Shown here: positions 35,861 through 49,300 of the stretch, one piece after another | Layout: every line of letters begins with the position of its first letter | How positions within the stretch are numbered: position 1 is the first letter of the stretch | DNA from: Lanius collurio | Lineage: Eukaryota; Chordata; Aves; Passeriformes; Laniidae | Assembly (NCBI GenBank): GCA_020086605.1 | Contig: JACBWW010000051.1 | Location: 1,010,097-1,074,096, forward strand | DNA: 64,000 nt | Direction of reading: 5' to 3' | Made by a program: the position numbers and the translations under genes | Notes under the pieces: generated by a model | Seen by the model: only the letters and a program-made list of their open reading frames with translations | Told to the model about the DNA's origin: nothing | The model's database searches: none

Positions 35861-36098
35861 GGCCATTGGTGTTTTCTTCTGTGCTTTTTAATTTGGTTTG
35901 TTTTTCAACAGCTGTTTTATTAAACAAGGTTGGTTTTTTAGATGGTTGATTTATTACAGCTTGATGTTTTGATATAGGCTGGTGTTTTTTAAAATATCTA
36001 CAGCTTTTTTTTCTATTCTGCTTTTTAATATAAGTGAGTTTTTACAATTTTAGTCTTGATATGGTTGGGGTTTTTCATAACTTTTTTAATATGGTTGA
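35861..36098. repeat. T-rich tandem repeat, right part
   Basis: The repeat resumes (taaacaaggttggttttttag, tttttaatatggttgaag) and ends near 36098, where ordinary mixed sequence returns. Confidence 0.5.
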
Positions 36099-36127
36099 AG
36101 CTTCACCTATAGGAAGAGGTGAAAGCT
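36099..36127. other. short inverted repeat
   Basis: AGCTTCACCT and AGGTGAAAGCT form a 10-bp stem with one bulged A around an 8-bp loop, at the right edge of the T-rich block. There is no poly-U after it and no neighbouring gene. Confidence 0.5.
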
Positions 36128-36187
36128 AATTTCTATATAGTGTGCATTTTGACAGCAAACACAGGTTCCTGTAAAAACTTTCTCCCT

Positions 36188-36994
36188 TGTTGGGGCCCTA
36201 AGGGTCCTGAAACAGTATTGTTATAGATAAGTCAAAATTCATAAGAAATCAAAATGGTATAAGGAGAATAAGTTATTAATGTGAAATCCAAAATGTGAAA
36301 TACATCTTGTAATTTGTATATATGTTCAAATAAGTTATGTTCAAAGTATACCTTGGCAAGTCTCATGACATCTTGCCCAAGGAAGGTACTAATTAACATA
36401 AGAAGTGCAGGCAAGCTCAGAGGAGATGACCTCAGACCCATCAACCTCCTATGATTTCAACTTACCCAACGAGAGAATCTTTTCCATCTGAAAGGAGTAA
36501 GAGATAGGATCTGCTACTCCTTGGACACTGCTGATGAGTGGACCTATTGCTTAAGACACTTCATTTTATTCATATAAGGATTTCTCGGAAAAATCATCAT
36601 CTGAACAGGACCCTTACCAGAAACGCTGAGATGGGTTACTGGAAAACATCAACCAAAGCACAAAGAGAATCCTTGGACAAATCAACATCTAAATGGACCA
36701 CTGAGCACTGGGCCAGAGGATCATCAGAAGTAAAAAGAACAAAAGATTTCCTAGCCAGGAGCAAGAAAAACAGTATAAAAACTGGACTCAAACATCTCAA
36801 AGGTGTGCACTTACCTCTCTGAACTGCTGGTGGTCAGAGCTGTGTATGTGTCACCCAGGGTCAAGAACCTGGGCTTGGCCCTGTTTTTCCTTTATAGTGG
36901 CTTATTAAGATTGTCAATTTGATTAAAAATAAATTTTATTTGTTTTATATTAATAATTTGGTTCATGCAAATTATTAATTCGAGGAAATTGACA
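36188..36994 (+). mobile_element. putative solo LTR, about 0.8 kb
   Basis: It starts near TGTTGGGGCCCTAAGGG and ends near GAGGAAATTGACA. TATAAAA at 36774-36780 and AATAAA at 36928-36933 are spaced as the promoter and poly(A) signal of an LTR. The closing AT-rich U5-like stretch (tattaataatttggttc) follows. No target duplication is clear, so the ends are approximate. Confidence 0.5.
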
Positions 36995-37011
36995 TTTCAT
37001 TTATAACAGTA

Positions 37012-37260
37012 TGAAAGGCTTTAGAACAAGGGACACGCAGCTGGTGAACTTAGGACCAATAGGGAAGTTACACGTTTTACATAAAGCCATTAGAAAGTAC
37101 GAAGTACACACACCGGGACCAATAGGGAAGTTACACGATCGTGTGTACGGAACCAAAAAACTGTATAATTGGCTGTACTGTACAACAATAAACGGAGCCT
37201 GTTACATGCATCATACTGGTGTGATTGCTCGCCCCCGCTTCGGGCCGCGGCACTCCCTCA
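37012..37260 (+). mobile_element. short alpharetrovirus-like LTR
   Basis: A compact unit of about 249 bp ends CGGCACTCCCTCA. The order of a CCAAT-containing direct repeat, a TGTATAATTGG box, ACAATAAACGGAGCC (AATAAA 37187-37192) and a TACTGGTGTG box resembles avian leukosis/sarcoma-type and ERVK LTRs. A 22-bp unit containing GACCAATAGGGAAG occurs twice (37053-37074 and 37116-37137), like an enhancer duplication. Several CpGs remain, so it is comparatively young. No gag follows it. Confidence 0.6.
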
Positions 37261-40200
37261 TGATTTATAATCATAAAAGCTATGTTTAACTGCTGTAAAA
37301 CACTAATTTAGGCTATAATATAGGCTTTTCATATATTAAACAAATACATACATGCATACAGAGACACATCCAAGGTAACAGACGTGTTGCAAAGTCTGTG
37401 CTGTTTCTGGGAATACAGTTGCTGGAGAAATATGAAATATGAAATATGTTGATAGTGACATTATTAAATTCTCTCAGTGTCAGTGGTGAGACACTGGCCC
37501 TGTGCAAGTCAAGTGCAGTGGGTTCCTGTTTTTCCTTCCTTCTGCCTCTGGAGAGAAGTGGAAGGTACCTGGCACAGAACTCACCCTCTGCCCATGCTCA
37601 GAAACCCACAGCCTCCTCCAGTCCTAAAAGGACATTTTGACCCCCTGGTATGGATGGGTACATGTATGGCAAAGCTCAGGCAGCTGGAACCTAGTCAGTG
37701 TTTCACTCTTCAAGATTTAATGACAAACTTAATGAGGTTACTCTGACCTTCCCATTTAATCTTTTTTCCTTCTTCTTCAAGCTCACATGCATACTGAAAT
37801 TTTGTCAAAATCACAGAGTACCTTCCCATTGAAAGTTGAGATAATATAGGGATCCATTCATTTGGAATCAAAGAGCAGTGTTACACTTTGCAGTAAAGCT
37901 TATTAAATAGTTTAAATGGGAAAAGAAAATCTTGCATTCTGCTCATGGGAAGTGAGAAGAGCAGTGATTTGTAAAATGTAGATTTTTGATTACTGAATTA
38001 AATGATGTAGAACTGAAAATGGTTATGTTTGAAGAATAGGAAATTTTGTTTTAAAATACAATTCCCATTTCCAGTTGTTATTTGCACATTTCAGACCCAC
38101 TGAAAGCTGTTGCAATACACCTAATTAATAAGCCATATATATTTTGAACATCTGTATTTCAATCTTCATTTATTTTCTTGCTCAACCACTTGGAGAAAAA
38201 ACACTTAAAAATATTTAAATGAACATCCAATCAGTAGATAAAATAGCAGTTGTCTGGTAAAGTTGTCTGGTCTGATCATTTATTGTATGTAAGATCTGCA
38301 GCTGAATGACCTTCTGACAGCACTTACTTTGTATCATCTACACCATTGTATCATAAGTACAATATGATTTAGATTCTAAGGTATGTAACATTCAATTCAG
38401 CTGCCTCAGAGTGGGACACCATTGACCTTTTTTAAATGCTACCCTAGGAGATGCTCTGGATAAACTGGTGAACTAAACACTGGTCATAGCTGGTTACTAC
38501 AAACTATACATTGGGTGAGACAACTTACCATTCATTGCTATTGAGCAGGAGGTAACAGCAGGCTCTTCCTGACAGGCTTTCTTCTCTTATCATTCTAGAC
38601 CAAAGACCCTTCCTTAAAGAAATGTAGTTTTAAACAATAATGCACATAAATGACTTCTGGATTGTTTGTTAGGATTTTATTTTTCTGTTTTCCCCACTGA
38701 CTGCAGTTACTGCACCCTTTTTCAGAATCACTGAGCACATACAACAGATTGCAATCTGGGTGGAGACAGATCCTGACACTGGCACCTCAACAGTCACGTT
38801 GCTGACCTCAGTCTCTTACCTCAGTCTCTGCCTCACTGACATTTCAAATGCAGTAAAGAAGGGACAGACTTTTGCCAGATACCTCCCAGAAATATGAGAA
38901 ATGCTTACAGATAAATAAAATTGGCCACCACGATAGTAACAACCATGAGAACAAAGCAGTTTTCCTGATATTGAATAGAACTTCATAGTGCCTAAGCAAA
39001 GATGCATTATGAGAGGAAATTTAACTGAGTCACTTTACAAGCATATAATCCTGACCTTTATGTTTAACAGTGTGTATGACTGACTATGAGGAATGCAGTG
39101 CCATACGTGAATGTACTTAAAGACCACTGAAACAAACATCAAAACAGGCTATTTCAGTTTGACTTAGGTAATTTCCATACTTACTAAATTCAGTAGGCTC
39201 ATGCATATTTTACATGTTTCAATAAAAGCCTGACATCTTTCATTTAATTTCTTCTGAGCCTATAATAATGAAATGAGTCTTCTGCCAGAAATTTTCAGTC
39301 ACCGGGTGACTGAATTGTAATACATAAAAGTTTGGAAAATAACTACCAAGGGACTTTACTTAGTTATCTAACAGCTACACAGGAAATGAACAAACTAATC
39401 AAACTATTTCCTGCATGGAAGCATCCAAGGGAGATTATTTTTGCTTTTTGCACTAGAAAACAAAATGTTACTGATCACTTGAGAGGGGTGAATACACTGG
39501 GCACCAACTCAAACCATTCTGCATCACCACATCCCAGGATGTCAGCTGTATGCTCGTTTTCCTGCTAGAGGCATCACAGGAATGGCAACTTAGAGCAGTC
39601 CATTTCAATCCTTTTCCATAATCCAAATTACTCCATCCATTTAAAAGTATTCACTCATGCATATTTATATTAAAAGCATAAATATGTTCAATGGATAACA
39701 AAAATTAGAGAATAATCAAATAGTTTTCAACCAGAAACTTTCCCTTGCAATATTCATCTTAAATGTAAGTTATTACTTATATAAAAAAAATCCTCTGAGC
39801 TCTGTTCCTCACTAAATGAAACAGTCCTTAAGTTTTTCATTTGCCTTGATTTTCAGTTATGTATTTTAGTCACATTTGTCTGTAAAAGGACATTGAGGTG
39901 TCTGGATCATTCCCAGTCACAGCAATCCATCTCAAACAATTGTTTGCAGTATGGAGAGTTGTGAAAGTACAGCTTAGAAAACCACAGAGCTAATATCCAA
40001 CCCCTCATGGGAGGCTGAGGAAATGAAGAGGATTTAAGAACTTTAATAATTTAATTTAATATACACTGCTTCATTTTAGTCCCATTCTGTCATATCAGTT
40101 GTTTCCAGAGATACAGGAAAATCATTCAGCTGTAAACCAGCAGAGCAAATTGACATTCTAGGCATTGCTCACTACTGCACAGAGCTGTGGATGATCGCCT

Positions 40201-42878
40201 GTGTCAGTGCACACCAAATCTCACCACAGCTAAAAAACAACATCATCATATTTTAGGGAAATTCCTTCTGCTGTGACAACAACAGAGAGTGACAGCATAC
40301 AGACACCAAAGGTTTTGAAAAAGAAAGCTTTTTTGTAGAAGTTCTTTAAAGGTTCTTACAGCTTTTACAGTTCTCACTGAGTTTATTTTACCACAAAGCA
40401 ATTCTGAAATAAAACAATCTCACAATCAGGTAAAGAAGTGGGAAGAAGGATCAATTACATAATCTATGGAATACTTCTGGTAGCTATCAAAAGCATAGAC
40501 CTAATACAGTTTTTGCAGCAGATCAGAGTTATTCTCAAAGTGTCCTATTTCAAACCGTGGACTCTGTAAAAGACTTTTATATTACCTCTGCAAGTGTTTA
40601 ATAAACTGATTGTTCACAATGAATATGAAAGGGTAGAAAAATAAGTATTTTATCAATTGATCTTATTTATTTTTTTAGTCTTCAGGGTATAGACAGACTG
40701 ACTAGTTTGAACAAAACACAAGAGGGCTTGTGAGATGGAATTCCTAGAAACAGGAATCAAAGCCAACTTTTGACAGAGGCAGAAGTTGTTACTGAACTTC
40801 TGTTCATTTTATAGAGATAATTTTGAGATAGAAATAAATAAACAATGCAGGGGAGTCTGCTGACAGTCTCCAATTCCAACCTCTTTTCAGCTGCTGTACC
40901 AAGCATTTCAGGTATTTGGCAATATTCCAGCAGGGCTCACCTGCTGAAGACACAGTTTGAATGATTTCCCCCAGAGTTAACCAGTAAATCCCACATTCTA
41001 CTGAAGTCACACCATGATGTGACATAAAATCAACATGTTAGGGATTCAGAAGCACCATTAAAAAACCCCAACAAAGTAGCAACAACAAAACAAACCAACA
41101 AAAACCCCTAGAAAGTAAGATACTATCTTGAAAAAGAGGATTGTGCTAGTAGCAAGGTTCTTGCATTTCAAATGCTCTCAGTTAAATAAAGTTTAAAAAA
41201 CTTCCATGCTACTTCTCTGTTCTGATCACTCTGATAGTATTTGGGACCCTAAGTCTCAGAAAGGCCAGTACATATTATTGTTTTCTTGTTTTCTCTACAG
41301 GAGCTGAAGGATATGCCAAAGATTCTTTTCTTTTGTTAGGATCTCTGGTTTGGATTGTTTTTAGCCTCCTTTTATTTCAGCATTCCTCTTGCAGTGCAGT
41401 TATCTTTGGCTCTCCTGGATCCTGGTGATGATGGAGCATAGTTCCAGTATTACAAGGTAACTTTACTACTATTTCAGACAAAAAATTTTCAATTTTTTCT
41501 GCATTTTTTTTCTGTTTCTAAGAATAAATGACAGCTCATATTGTGCGTAGGTTCCTGCTCATGACAGTCCGGGCTGCTAACAGATTGCCAATCTGATAAC
41601 TGGGCTATTAAAAGATCTTGAGGAGACGATTTCCTCTTGCTTTCCAACTACAATTTGGGAAACTTATTTCCCTGTATTGAATCATTAATAGTATGAATTA
41701 CTGTCATGGTACCTAAGAGACAATGTTCCTTAAATCAGTTCCACACATTCAAAAACTGCTCAATCTGCTTCCTCACATCCCCTGCCAAGGATGGGAACAT
41801 ACTGTGTTATCATACAGGGATGGTATCCTAGAGTAGGGAGCCTTCTGTGGGAGAGGGAACCAAACCGCACCAAGCTTTGGTCCAAAGAAGTAAACATGAG
41901 CCAGGAAGCTGAGAAATGAACACAATACAGCACTGGCAGATGTTCCTGTCTACTGGAAATATATTTAGTGTCACATTTGCTAGAGTGACACATAGAGACA
42001 AAGGAGCCCATACAGACACAGCAGCTGCAGATAGGAAAAAATACTAAAAAATTAATAGTTCTCTACTGGTATAATATTACAGGGATATTATTCCTAAATT
42101 CAGTTTGTATTATAAAGCATATTATCTGTTCTAACAAGGCAGAAAAACTTCTAATAAGTCATTCCATCAGAGTTATCTTTTTTATATGAACACAGAGAGA
42201 AGTTACTTTCCACAACAACAGAAAGTGATTATTCCTCAGTGTTGAAAGATGCTAGCACATACTTTCTTCTCATGCAAGGCATATGAGCTTGGTGATAAAG
42301 TCATCTCAGTGAGCCTGGAAAACAGGTGTATTTTTATATTCTAACAGATGTATTATTATATTCTTACTCATACTAAGATAAGTCATAGGGTCCCAGAAAT
42401 GGGGTAGCATGCTTCTGTACTAGGTACTATAGAAAAAGAAGATCCAGAAAAAACTTTCTTTCCTAAAGCTGTGTAGAATTGCAAGCCTATGGGATAAATA
42501 TAGGATGGCATGGTATTTCTTGGAACAAGGCAGTAAAGTAACCTGTTTCTACCAGCCACTGTTAGTCTGCTGGGGTCCCTTAGATGGGGATGACAGCACT
42601 TGGTAACTGTTACTGCTCCCTCTGATTGTCTTCTGTGTCCTCAGAGGGAAACACTCAGCTGCAACAAGAGCTAAAGGTTTCTTCTCTCCTCCAGCTTCTG
42701 CACCAGCATGAAAATTATGTATTTTCTGCCTCTCACTGTAACACAAGCAGGCACCTATGCAGCACACAGGAGAAGCCAACTCTCCTCCAAAATTCTGGTG
42801 GCAGAATGGGCTGAGGATTCTGCCAGAGTATGTGTAGATGCCTCTTCACACAGAGCTGATATTTAAACTGAAGAGTAG

Positions 42879-42994
42879 CCCAAAAAATGAGAACAAAACC
42901 TACATCAAATCCCACTTACTTTGTGAAGTCTCCTCCTAAAATAAGACCAGTGAATCAAGAACTCAGCTTTCAGTCTAAATGTATTTTGAGGAAG
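42879..42994 (+). other. candidate coding exon, unidentified
   Basis: The segment ends at a consensus donor (GAAG|GTAAGT). It is open for 38 codons, with a Pro/Lys-rich stretch NPTYFVKSPPKIRPVNQELS. The acceptor (gaagagtag) has a poor pyrimidine tract. Exit phase 0 matches the entry of the next candidate at 44542. The product is not recognised. Confidence 0.25.
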
Positions 42995-44541
42995 GTAAGT
43001 TTACACTGCTTAGAAAGTTAATTAATATAATGAACCAGGATGACATGCAGTTTGACTACTAAGTACTTGTGAGGCAGCTACTTCAATTAAGCAAAGATAC
43101 TCATGTTAATAACTCACTGACTCTCCCCTCATCAAAAAAACCCCAACTAGTATTACAAAATCCAAATTTTTCATTATTGCAGTTTATTTCTACATTGGCT
43201 GACTCAGCTGTGGTCAATTAGTTTTGTTTTTTTTTTTTTTTTTTGAGCACCCAAGTAGGTTTTAAGCATGTGTTAAGGGAGAACAAATTATGTTTATTCT
43301 AGCCAATATTACATCTGTAAGATTTTTTTATAAAATGAATGAATTGCTGAAATGTCAACATTTCTCTATGTTCTTTTGATATTCTAAATCAAGCTATACT
43401 ACAGTAAGGAAGAAAACACCTTTTATTAACAGCTTCTCTACAGATGATAACACAGCAAGTAAATCTAAGGAAGTGAACTTATAGTCTGTCAAATGATTTC
43501 ATGAATAAGAAACAGACAAGAAAACCAGAAACTGACAGTGACTCAATGGCAATGCTCAGACAAAAAAAGGTGAATTGGACAGGGACACGCAACAAAATCT
43601 GTGCTGGGATTCTGTGTGACAGATAATTATCTAAGAATAGAGACTGTCTAATTCCATAACAAAGCATTTACAGACTGAGCTGGGTATCTTTTTGTGAGCT
43701 TCATGAAACTTTGTGGGTTTTGAAATGAAAATAAATTCAGAAGAGTTAATTTTCAGACAACCATCTGGAAATGGAACTAAAAAGTACCACAAAAAGAAAC
43801 AAGAAACAAGAATAACGTGCTACACAAGAAAAGCAACCAACTCTCATCAGGTCATTTTGCTATCTCTAGTCATTTTAACTAACAATTTAGTTTAACTAGA
43901 CTGAATGAGACAGCATTAATGGGTAAGAGAACATTCATAGCAAGATTACCAGAACACAGATGGGGTTGCAGACACTGAATACATAAATTTTCTCAGAAAC
44001 AGACAAACTATGGGTGAGATCCAGGAGTTAGAGGAATCTGAGTTTCTGACCAAATCCCACCAAAAATCAATTGAAAGCCTCACACCGATTTTAATGAACT
44101 CTGTCAAAATGAACTGATCTAATAAAAGGAACATCTTTTTAAGTATGTACTTCAGAGTTCATCCAGCATAGCAGAATAACATTCAAAAAGCACAGCAAAA
44201 AATAAGGAAGACTGCCTAAAGCATGTAGCATCTCCCATCTGGTTGGGTTACCATCCTGTGACTGATGACACACTTTGGACTGTAGGCAATGAACTGAATT
44301 TTGTCAAACTAAATGAGACACAGGAGAATTTGAGCAAAGACCTTTAGAACCAGAACTCGAAGTATTATCTTCTCAGCTAGAGCTGTATTGTTATGTAAGC
44401 AACATAAAGAACATAGCAGAAATGTTTGCAGAAAGGTTAATCTTAATGGAGCAAAACAAAGAACAACTTTAGAGCACAAACACCACCACATAGACACAAA
44501 ATCCATTGCTGCATCCACACTACTTTTTTAGTTTGACTCAG

Positions 44542-44649
44542 GAATGCACTTCTAAAACAAAACCTCCTGCAACCCAGCAAGCTTTGGTGTGCATTGCAGA
44601 GTGCTCTCAGCTTGTACAAACCAGATTTCTTTTGCAGAAAACTAAACAG
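44542..44649 (+). other. candidate coding exon, unidentified
   Basis: A very good acceptor (ctacttttttagtttgactcag) and donor (AAACAG|GTAAGA) bound exactly 108 bp (36 codons) open in phase 0-0. The peptide begins ECTSKTKPPATQQALVC and ends LLQKTKQ. Its phase fits 42879-42994 upstream, with an intron of about 1.5 kb. It is the best pair of splice sites in the window, but no family is recognised. Confidence 0.3.
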
Positions 44650-46120
44650 GTAAGAAGCCTTGAGGAACTCAAATGCTTGCAAGTGCTCATGCAGTTCATG
44701 GCATAGAGGAGTCTCAGGGCAAGGGAAGATCCTCAAACACTCACAATGCCACATGGGTCCTCAACACCACTATCAAACTATGCTCCCTTGAGATGTTAAC
44801 CACAGCCTACACATGAACAAATTGTGTCTGGAGAATCTACCCAACACAAGGGAATCAGATTTGGATGTAGCAGAACAAAGTGAGGCCTCTGCTGAAATCA
44901 TAGGGAAAAGAACAACCAAAGCCTCAACCTGAGTTTAGTTTGAGTTTGATAGAAAGAATACAAGCAGAAATGCAACCAAAAAAAAAAGCTTATTAGAAAC
45001 TGTAATACTAAAAAATAAACTCTCAGTCTGAAACAATGGAAAAAATGTAACTGCATGTAATATCTCCAGAGATTAAGCACATGGGTCTAAGCTAGGCTTT
45101 TCCTTAATTCTGTTTCGCAGTTTAGGATCTGGGCAGTTAATTCTTAACACTAGTATGACTGGTTTATAGCTAAAAGCTATTTTCCTTGGTCTATATTAAA
45201 TGGTGTTTACTTGAGAAGGTCAATAAAGTACACTGAGAGAAAACTGAAGCATGAAGGAGATTTCTTATAGTGGAAAACAACCAGATATCATTGACAGTAA
45301 TTTGCCCACTTATTTAGTGTGTCAACCCAAAGGTCAAGGGATAACAGAACCATGAAACACTTAACTGTGGTGTTTCTTCGAAACTCAGATACTTCACACA
45401 TTTAGTCCTGTACTAGTCTGTTGGAGTCAGAAGGTCAATATTATGTGAAATGGAAATGGCTTAGTTGCTCAAGGGAAATGAGTTTGGTTTTGCCATTTGT
45501 TTGTTATTAATTCCTTTGATAAACAATAGCACAGAAGTTAACACTATTTTAAGCTTTACTTGCCAATAACCACTGGAAATTAATTTAGGTAAAGAGAGAA
45601 TACAGAAAATAACATCACTGATTTCCAATAAATTTCCTCCCAGAAATACTGACTTATTTTTCCATTTCACGGCACTGTTAGACACATTCAATAAGTTTAA
45701 AGACTGCAGACATCTTTTATATTATATTAAAACCCTAAAAATTATTTGAGACTCTCAGCAACATTTTACTACATGAGTTTATTCCTTAATAAAATTGGTA
45801 TTACATGTATTATAGTCTTAGTAGACCTTACTCTTGGAAATAACGTTCATTAGGGTTCAGACCTCATTCTACATTTGGTAAATTCTTCTTGCTCTGACTA
45901 GAAATTGGAGCTAGAGACTTTAAAACTGGAGATGGTGTAAATTATTTTAAAGTCAATAGCTTGCATCTGATCACAGGCATCTGATGAGAAGGGTGTCCAA
46001 ATCCCTACTACATTGCACATCTTTGAGGGAGAAAAAAAGAAAGGTAACCAAAATATAATAGCTAAAGTCTGTTACAGCTTAACTGATCGTATGGTTATGC
46101 CTTTGGACCATTTTTTATAC

Positions 46121-46364
46121 CTCAACTTCATCTGCAATACAGCCATTCTTTAAAGAAAAAAGTAGTTTCTGTTGCAGAATCAGACCAGGTCTTCTTTTTG
46201 AGATGGCTGGATATTGAATAACAGTGTTTAGAAACAATCCCATAACATCTCTGAGATGTGCTCTGTGCCCCACAAGGAGTTTGTCATGGGCCCCAATTCT
46301 GTGAAAGTCCAGCACAGTCATTGCTGCAACCCCCAGCACCCCAAGAGCTTGCAATGGAAATTTT
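46121..46364 (-). other. candidate coding exon, helical repeat-like
   Basis: On the minus strand an acceptor (ttccctttttaataaacccaag) and a donor (GTTGAG|GTATAA) bound 244 bp, open for 81 codons. The peptide is rich in Leu, Ala and Val with pieces FPLQALGVLGVAAMTVLDF and GHRAHLRDVMGLFLNTVI, as in helical HEAT/armadillo-like repeats (impression only). It lies on the opposite strand to the candidate at 44542 only 1.5 kb away, so one of the two may be false. Confidence 0.3.
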
Positions 46365-49300
46365 CTTGGGTTTATTAAAAAGGGAATACTTTGAAAATGT
46401 CCATTTTCTGGATAACTTCTCAATCATGACTATTTTTGCTTTGAGTGAGAGGGGACTTCATCTTTGTTTTGGGAATTGCTATGTCTTCCTCTATATAAAA
46501 CATACACTTAGAAACAACCAACTGTGCTTCATATTGTATTGGGTATGAAAAATTAGGAGAATCAGGATCATTCCCCAAGGAAATTTTGAACAGAAAAATG
46601 ATAACATGTAACACTGAATATTTTCCACACTGGACAGTTGCTCAGATGTATTAACCTAGACCTTAGAGGAATAACCTTGTTGCATCCTGCAGCCAGACTG
46701 CAACAGTGACTATTGTCTAATTACTGCTATAGCATAATAACACATTTCTGAAGGGTGCTTGAGTTGATTCTGTCCTTCAGACATTTACTGGGAAACACTA
46801 TAAAGATCTGCAGTTAGTCTATGCCAAAGGCATTATGAAACCTGTATGTAACTCTTCAGGGATGAGTGTTTAGACAGCACTCTTAAGCTGGTTCATACTG
46901 CTCATCCATTTTATGTCCTGATGCTCTCTATAGGAACAATTTAGCTGATAGAATCAATGAAAAGAGATACAAAACTGCTGACAGCACAATGGTAAGCAGC
47001 AGTTCAAATAATTTAAGATGACACAGGAGGGATTATGAGGGACTTAGCCATAGAAAATTACCAAGTGTTTGTTGGCATTCAGTGTAGATGGCTACAAAAT
47101 TAGCTGAGGCATTTGAAACAGCAGTTGAAGGACATGGAGATTTTGGTAAATATCCAGTTAAAAAGCTAACGTTTAACAGTAATTGACTGTTACTGGGGAG
47201 CCATGAAGGATAGTGCTCTTTTTCTGTATGAAAAAAAGAACTAAACGTAACAAAAAAATCGAAAAAAATCAGAAGAGATGTTTAATTTTTAGATGGTTTA
47301 TGACTTTATTCAAAGGAATGGATAAAATATTAAGGATAATAAAATACTTTAACAGGGAAAAAGTAAAAGCAAGAACAAAATCAATGATTGGAAATGCATT
47401 AATGATTAGAGGGTTTGCTTTGTTTTTCATTAGAGTTGTGAGAAATGGTAATTCTAATGCAAAGCGACATTTCAAGGAGCATAGCCTCACTGCCAAGCCA
47501 GTAAAATCTTTTTCTAGTGCTAGGATCATTTAGAAAACATTAACTGCAGAACTTAGAATCTCTTATGCAGACAAAGGCAATGAGTATCACAGGACTGATC
47601 TTTGCCTTTGTTTACTCACTGGTATCTAGATTAGAACTGAGATAAGAAACTAAAATTCTTGATAGAGTGTTGATTTGTTTGTTGGAAGTTGAATTCACTT
47701 CTCTGGAAGTAAGACTTAATGGGTTGATTTGCATCATATGAATATAATTGCAAAAAGCAGAATTTTAGCAATAAAAATCTAAAGCAGCCCTGAGGATTTT
47801 TGACTAAATATTTGCTTTCTTGGGAAATGAAGCTTTTCCATTTATTTACAGGCTGGCTGGCAGGTCACCATTTTGGAGAGGCTTCTTTGTCCCAGCTGGC
47901 AAGTAATCTCTACTGAGTTGTGTCCTAACACTGTTAGTCTCTGCAACATAAACCTCCAGCACAGTTATTCCTCAAGAATATCCTAAATCCTGAACTTTCT
48001 GTCAAATGCTCAATAGTCCTTTCAACATCTCTACCTGTGATAGCAATTAAAAGAAAAATAAAATTTGGAAGTTGCTGAATATGCCACATTTTCTTCACCA
48101 AGAAAAGAAAAAAAAAAAATCCTACCATTTGAGATGCTAAAGATGCCAATAATGAATTTGGATTATTTCTTCAAAGAAATTTCTATAACAGATTATGACT
48201 GTGTGTTGTTTTTAGCTGGATGATTTCTGAAGCATCTATCAAAGTCAAACAAAACAATTCCCATGAAATTCTGTCTCACAGAATAGCTATGGTGAAGTTA
48301 AAATTGACATAAGAGCCAAGAATATTTTGAGGGCTGATGAATATGGGCATTTGTCAGATACCCAAGTGACTTTTGTAGTTCAGAGATCCATCTTGAAAAG
48401 TCTAAATGCACTCTTAACCTGCTCCTAACCTGACAGCTGAAATTTGCTAGTAAGAGCTCACTGAGGAGTGAACCTACCCTCAAGGAGTGAACCTTCTGAG
48501 GGGAGCCCAGAGAGGGGCTGTTGAGAACTTTGAAACATCCACTTTTCTGTTCCTGCCCAGAGGTTAAACTTATTCCTTGTATGTGGCTGATAAAGGAGGT
48601 TTTACTTCAACACTTAAGTAAAATCCTGATTATCTGTGAGTAGAGAGTGCATCTGGAAAAGCCAGTACTTTTAATAACCCAGCACATTACGTGGTAAGGA
48701 GCACTTTGTCCACTTATGGTTCTTTTCACGACAAAACATAAGGGATTGTGGCTTACCTGGAGAACAGCATCAGCTGATGAACATATATATTTATTTGAAA
48801 CTTAAATAAACTCAGAGTTCCTTACGGTTAATCAAGCCCAGCCATACACATTTTCAGTGTTGCAAGTATTTCTGAAAGATAAATGGGGCACAGGGCAAGA
48901 CAGTGAAGGAAGCCCTTCCAGATTCCTCTTCTCCATAGCTTGGCTTAAGCTCTGCCAGTATAAACACTGAAAAAGGCATCATGTAAATAACATCTGCTAG
49001 GTTCAGTGCCTTCATGCCAACAATTTAATGCAACCTGAAACATTACATTACAGACAAAAGTCATATAACTTAGAATCAAATAGACTGGTACAAACTGCAT
49101 TTTAAATTAAAACAGTACAATTAGAACAGTTCTGAGGACAAGAACAAAATCCTAGCCAAGTTTTCAATTTGTATAAGAAGCTGAAAATCAGTGTGGACAA
49201 CAAATGAGCAGCAATGATAGGAGATTGCCATCTGGTCCTCTTACTTATAAATTAAGAGGCTGTCTCAGAGAAAAGTTTAGGGGGAAATGCTCTGGAAGGA

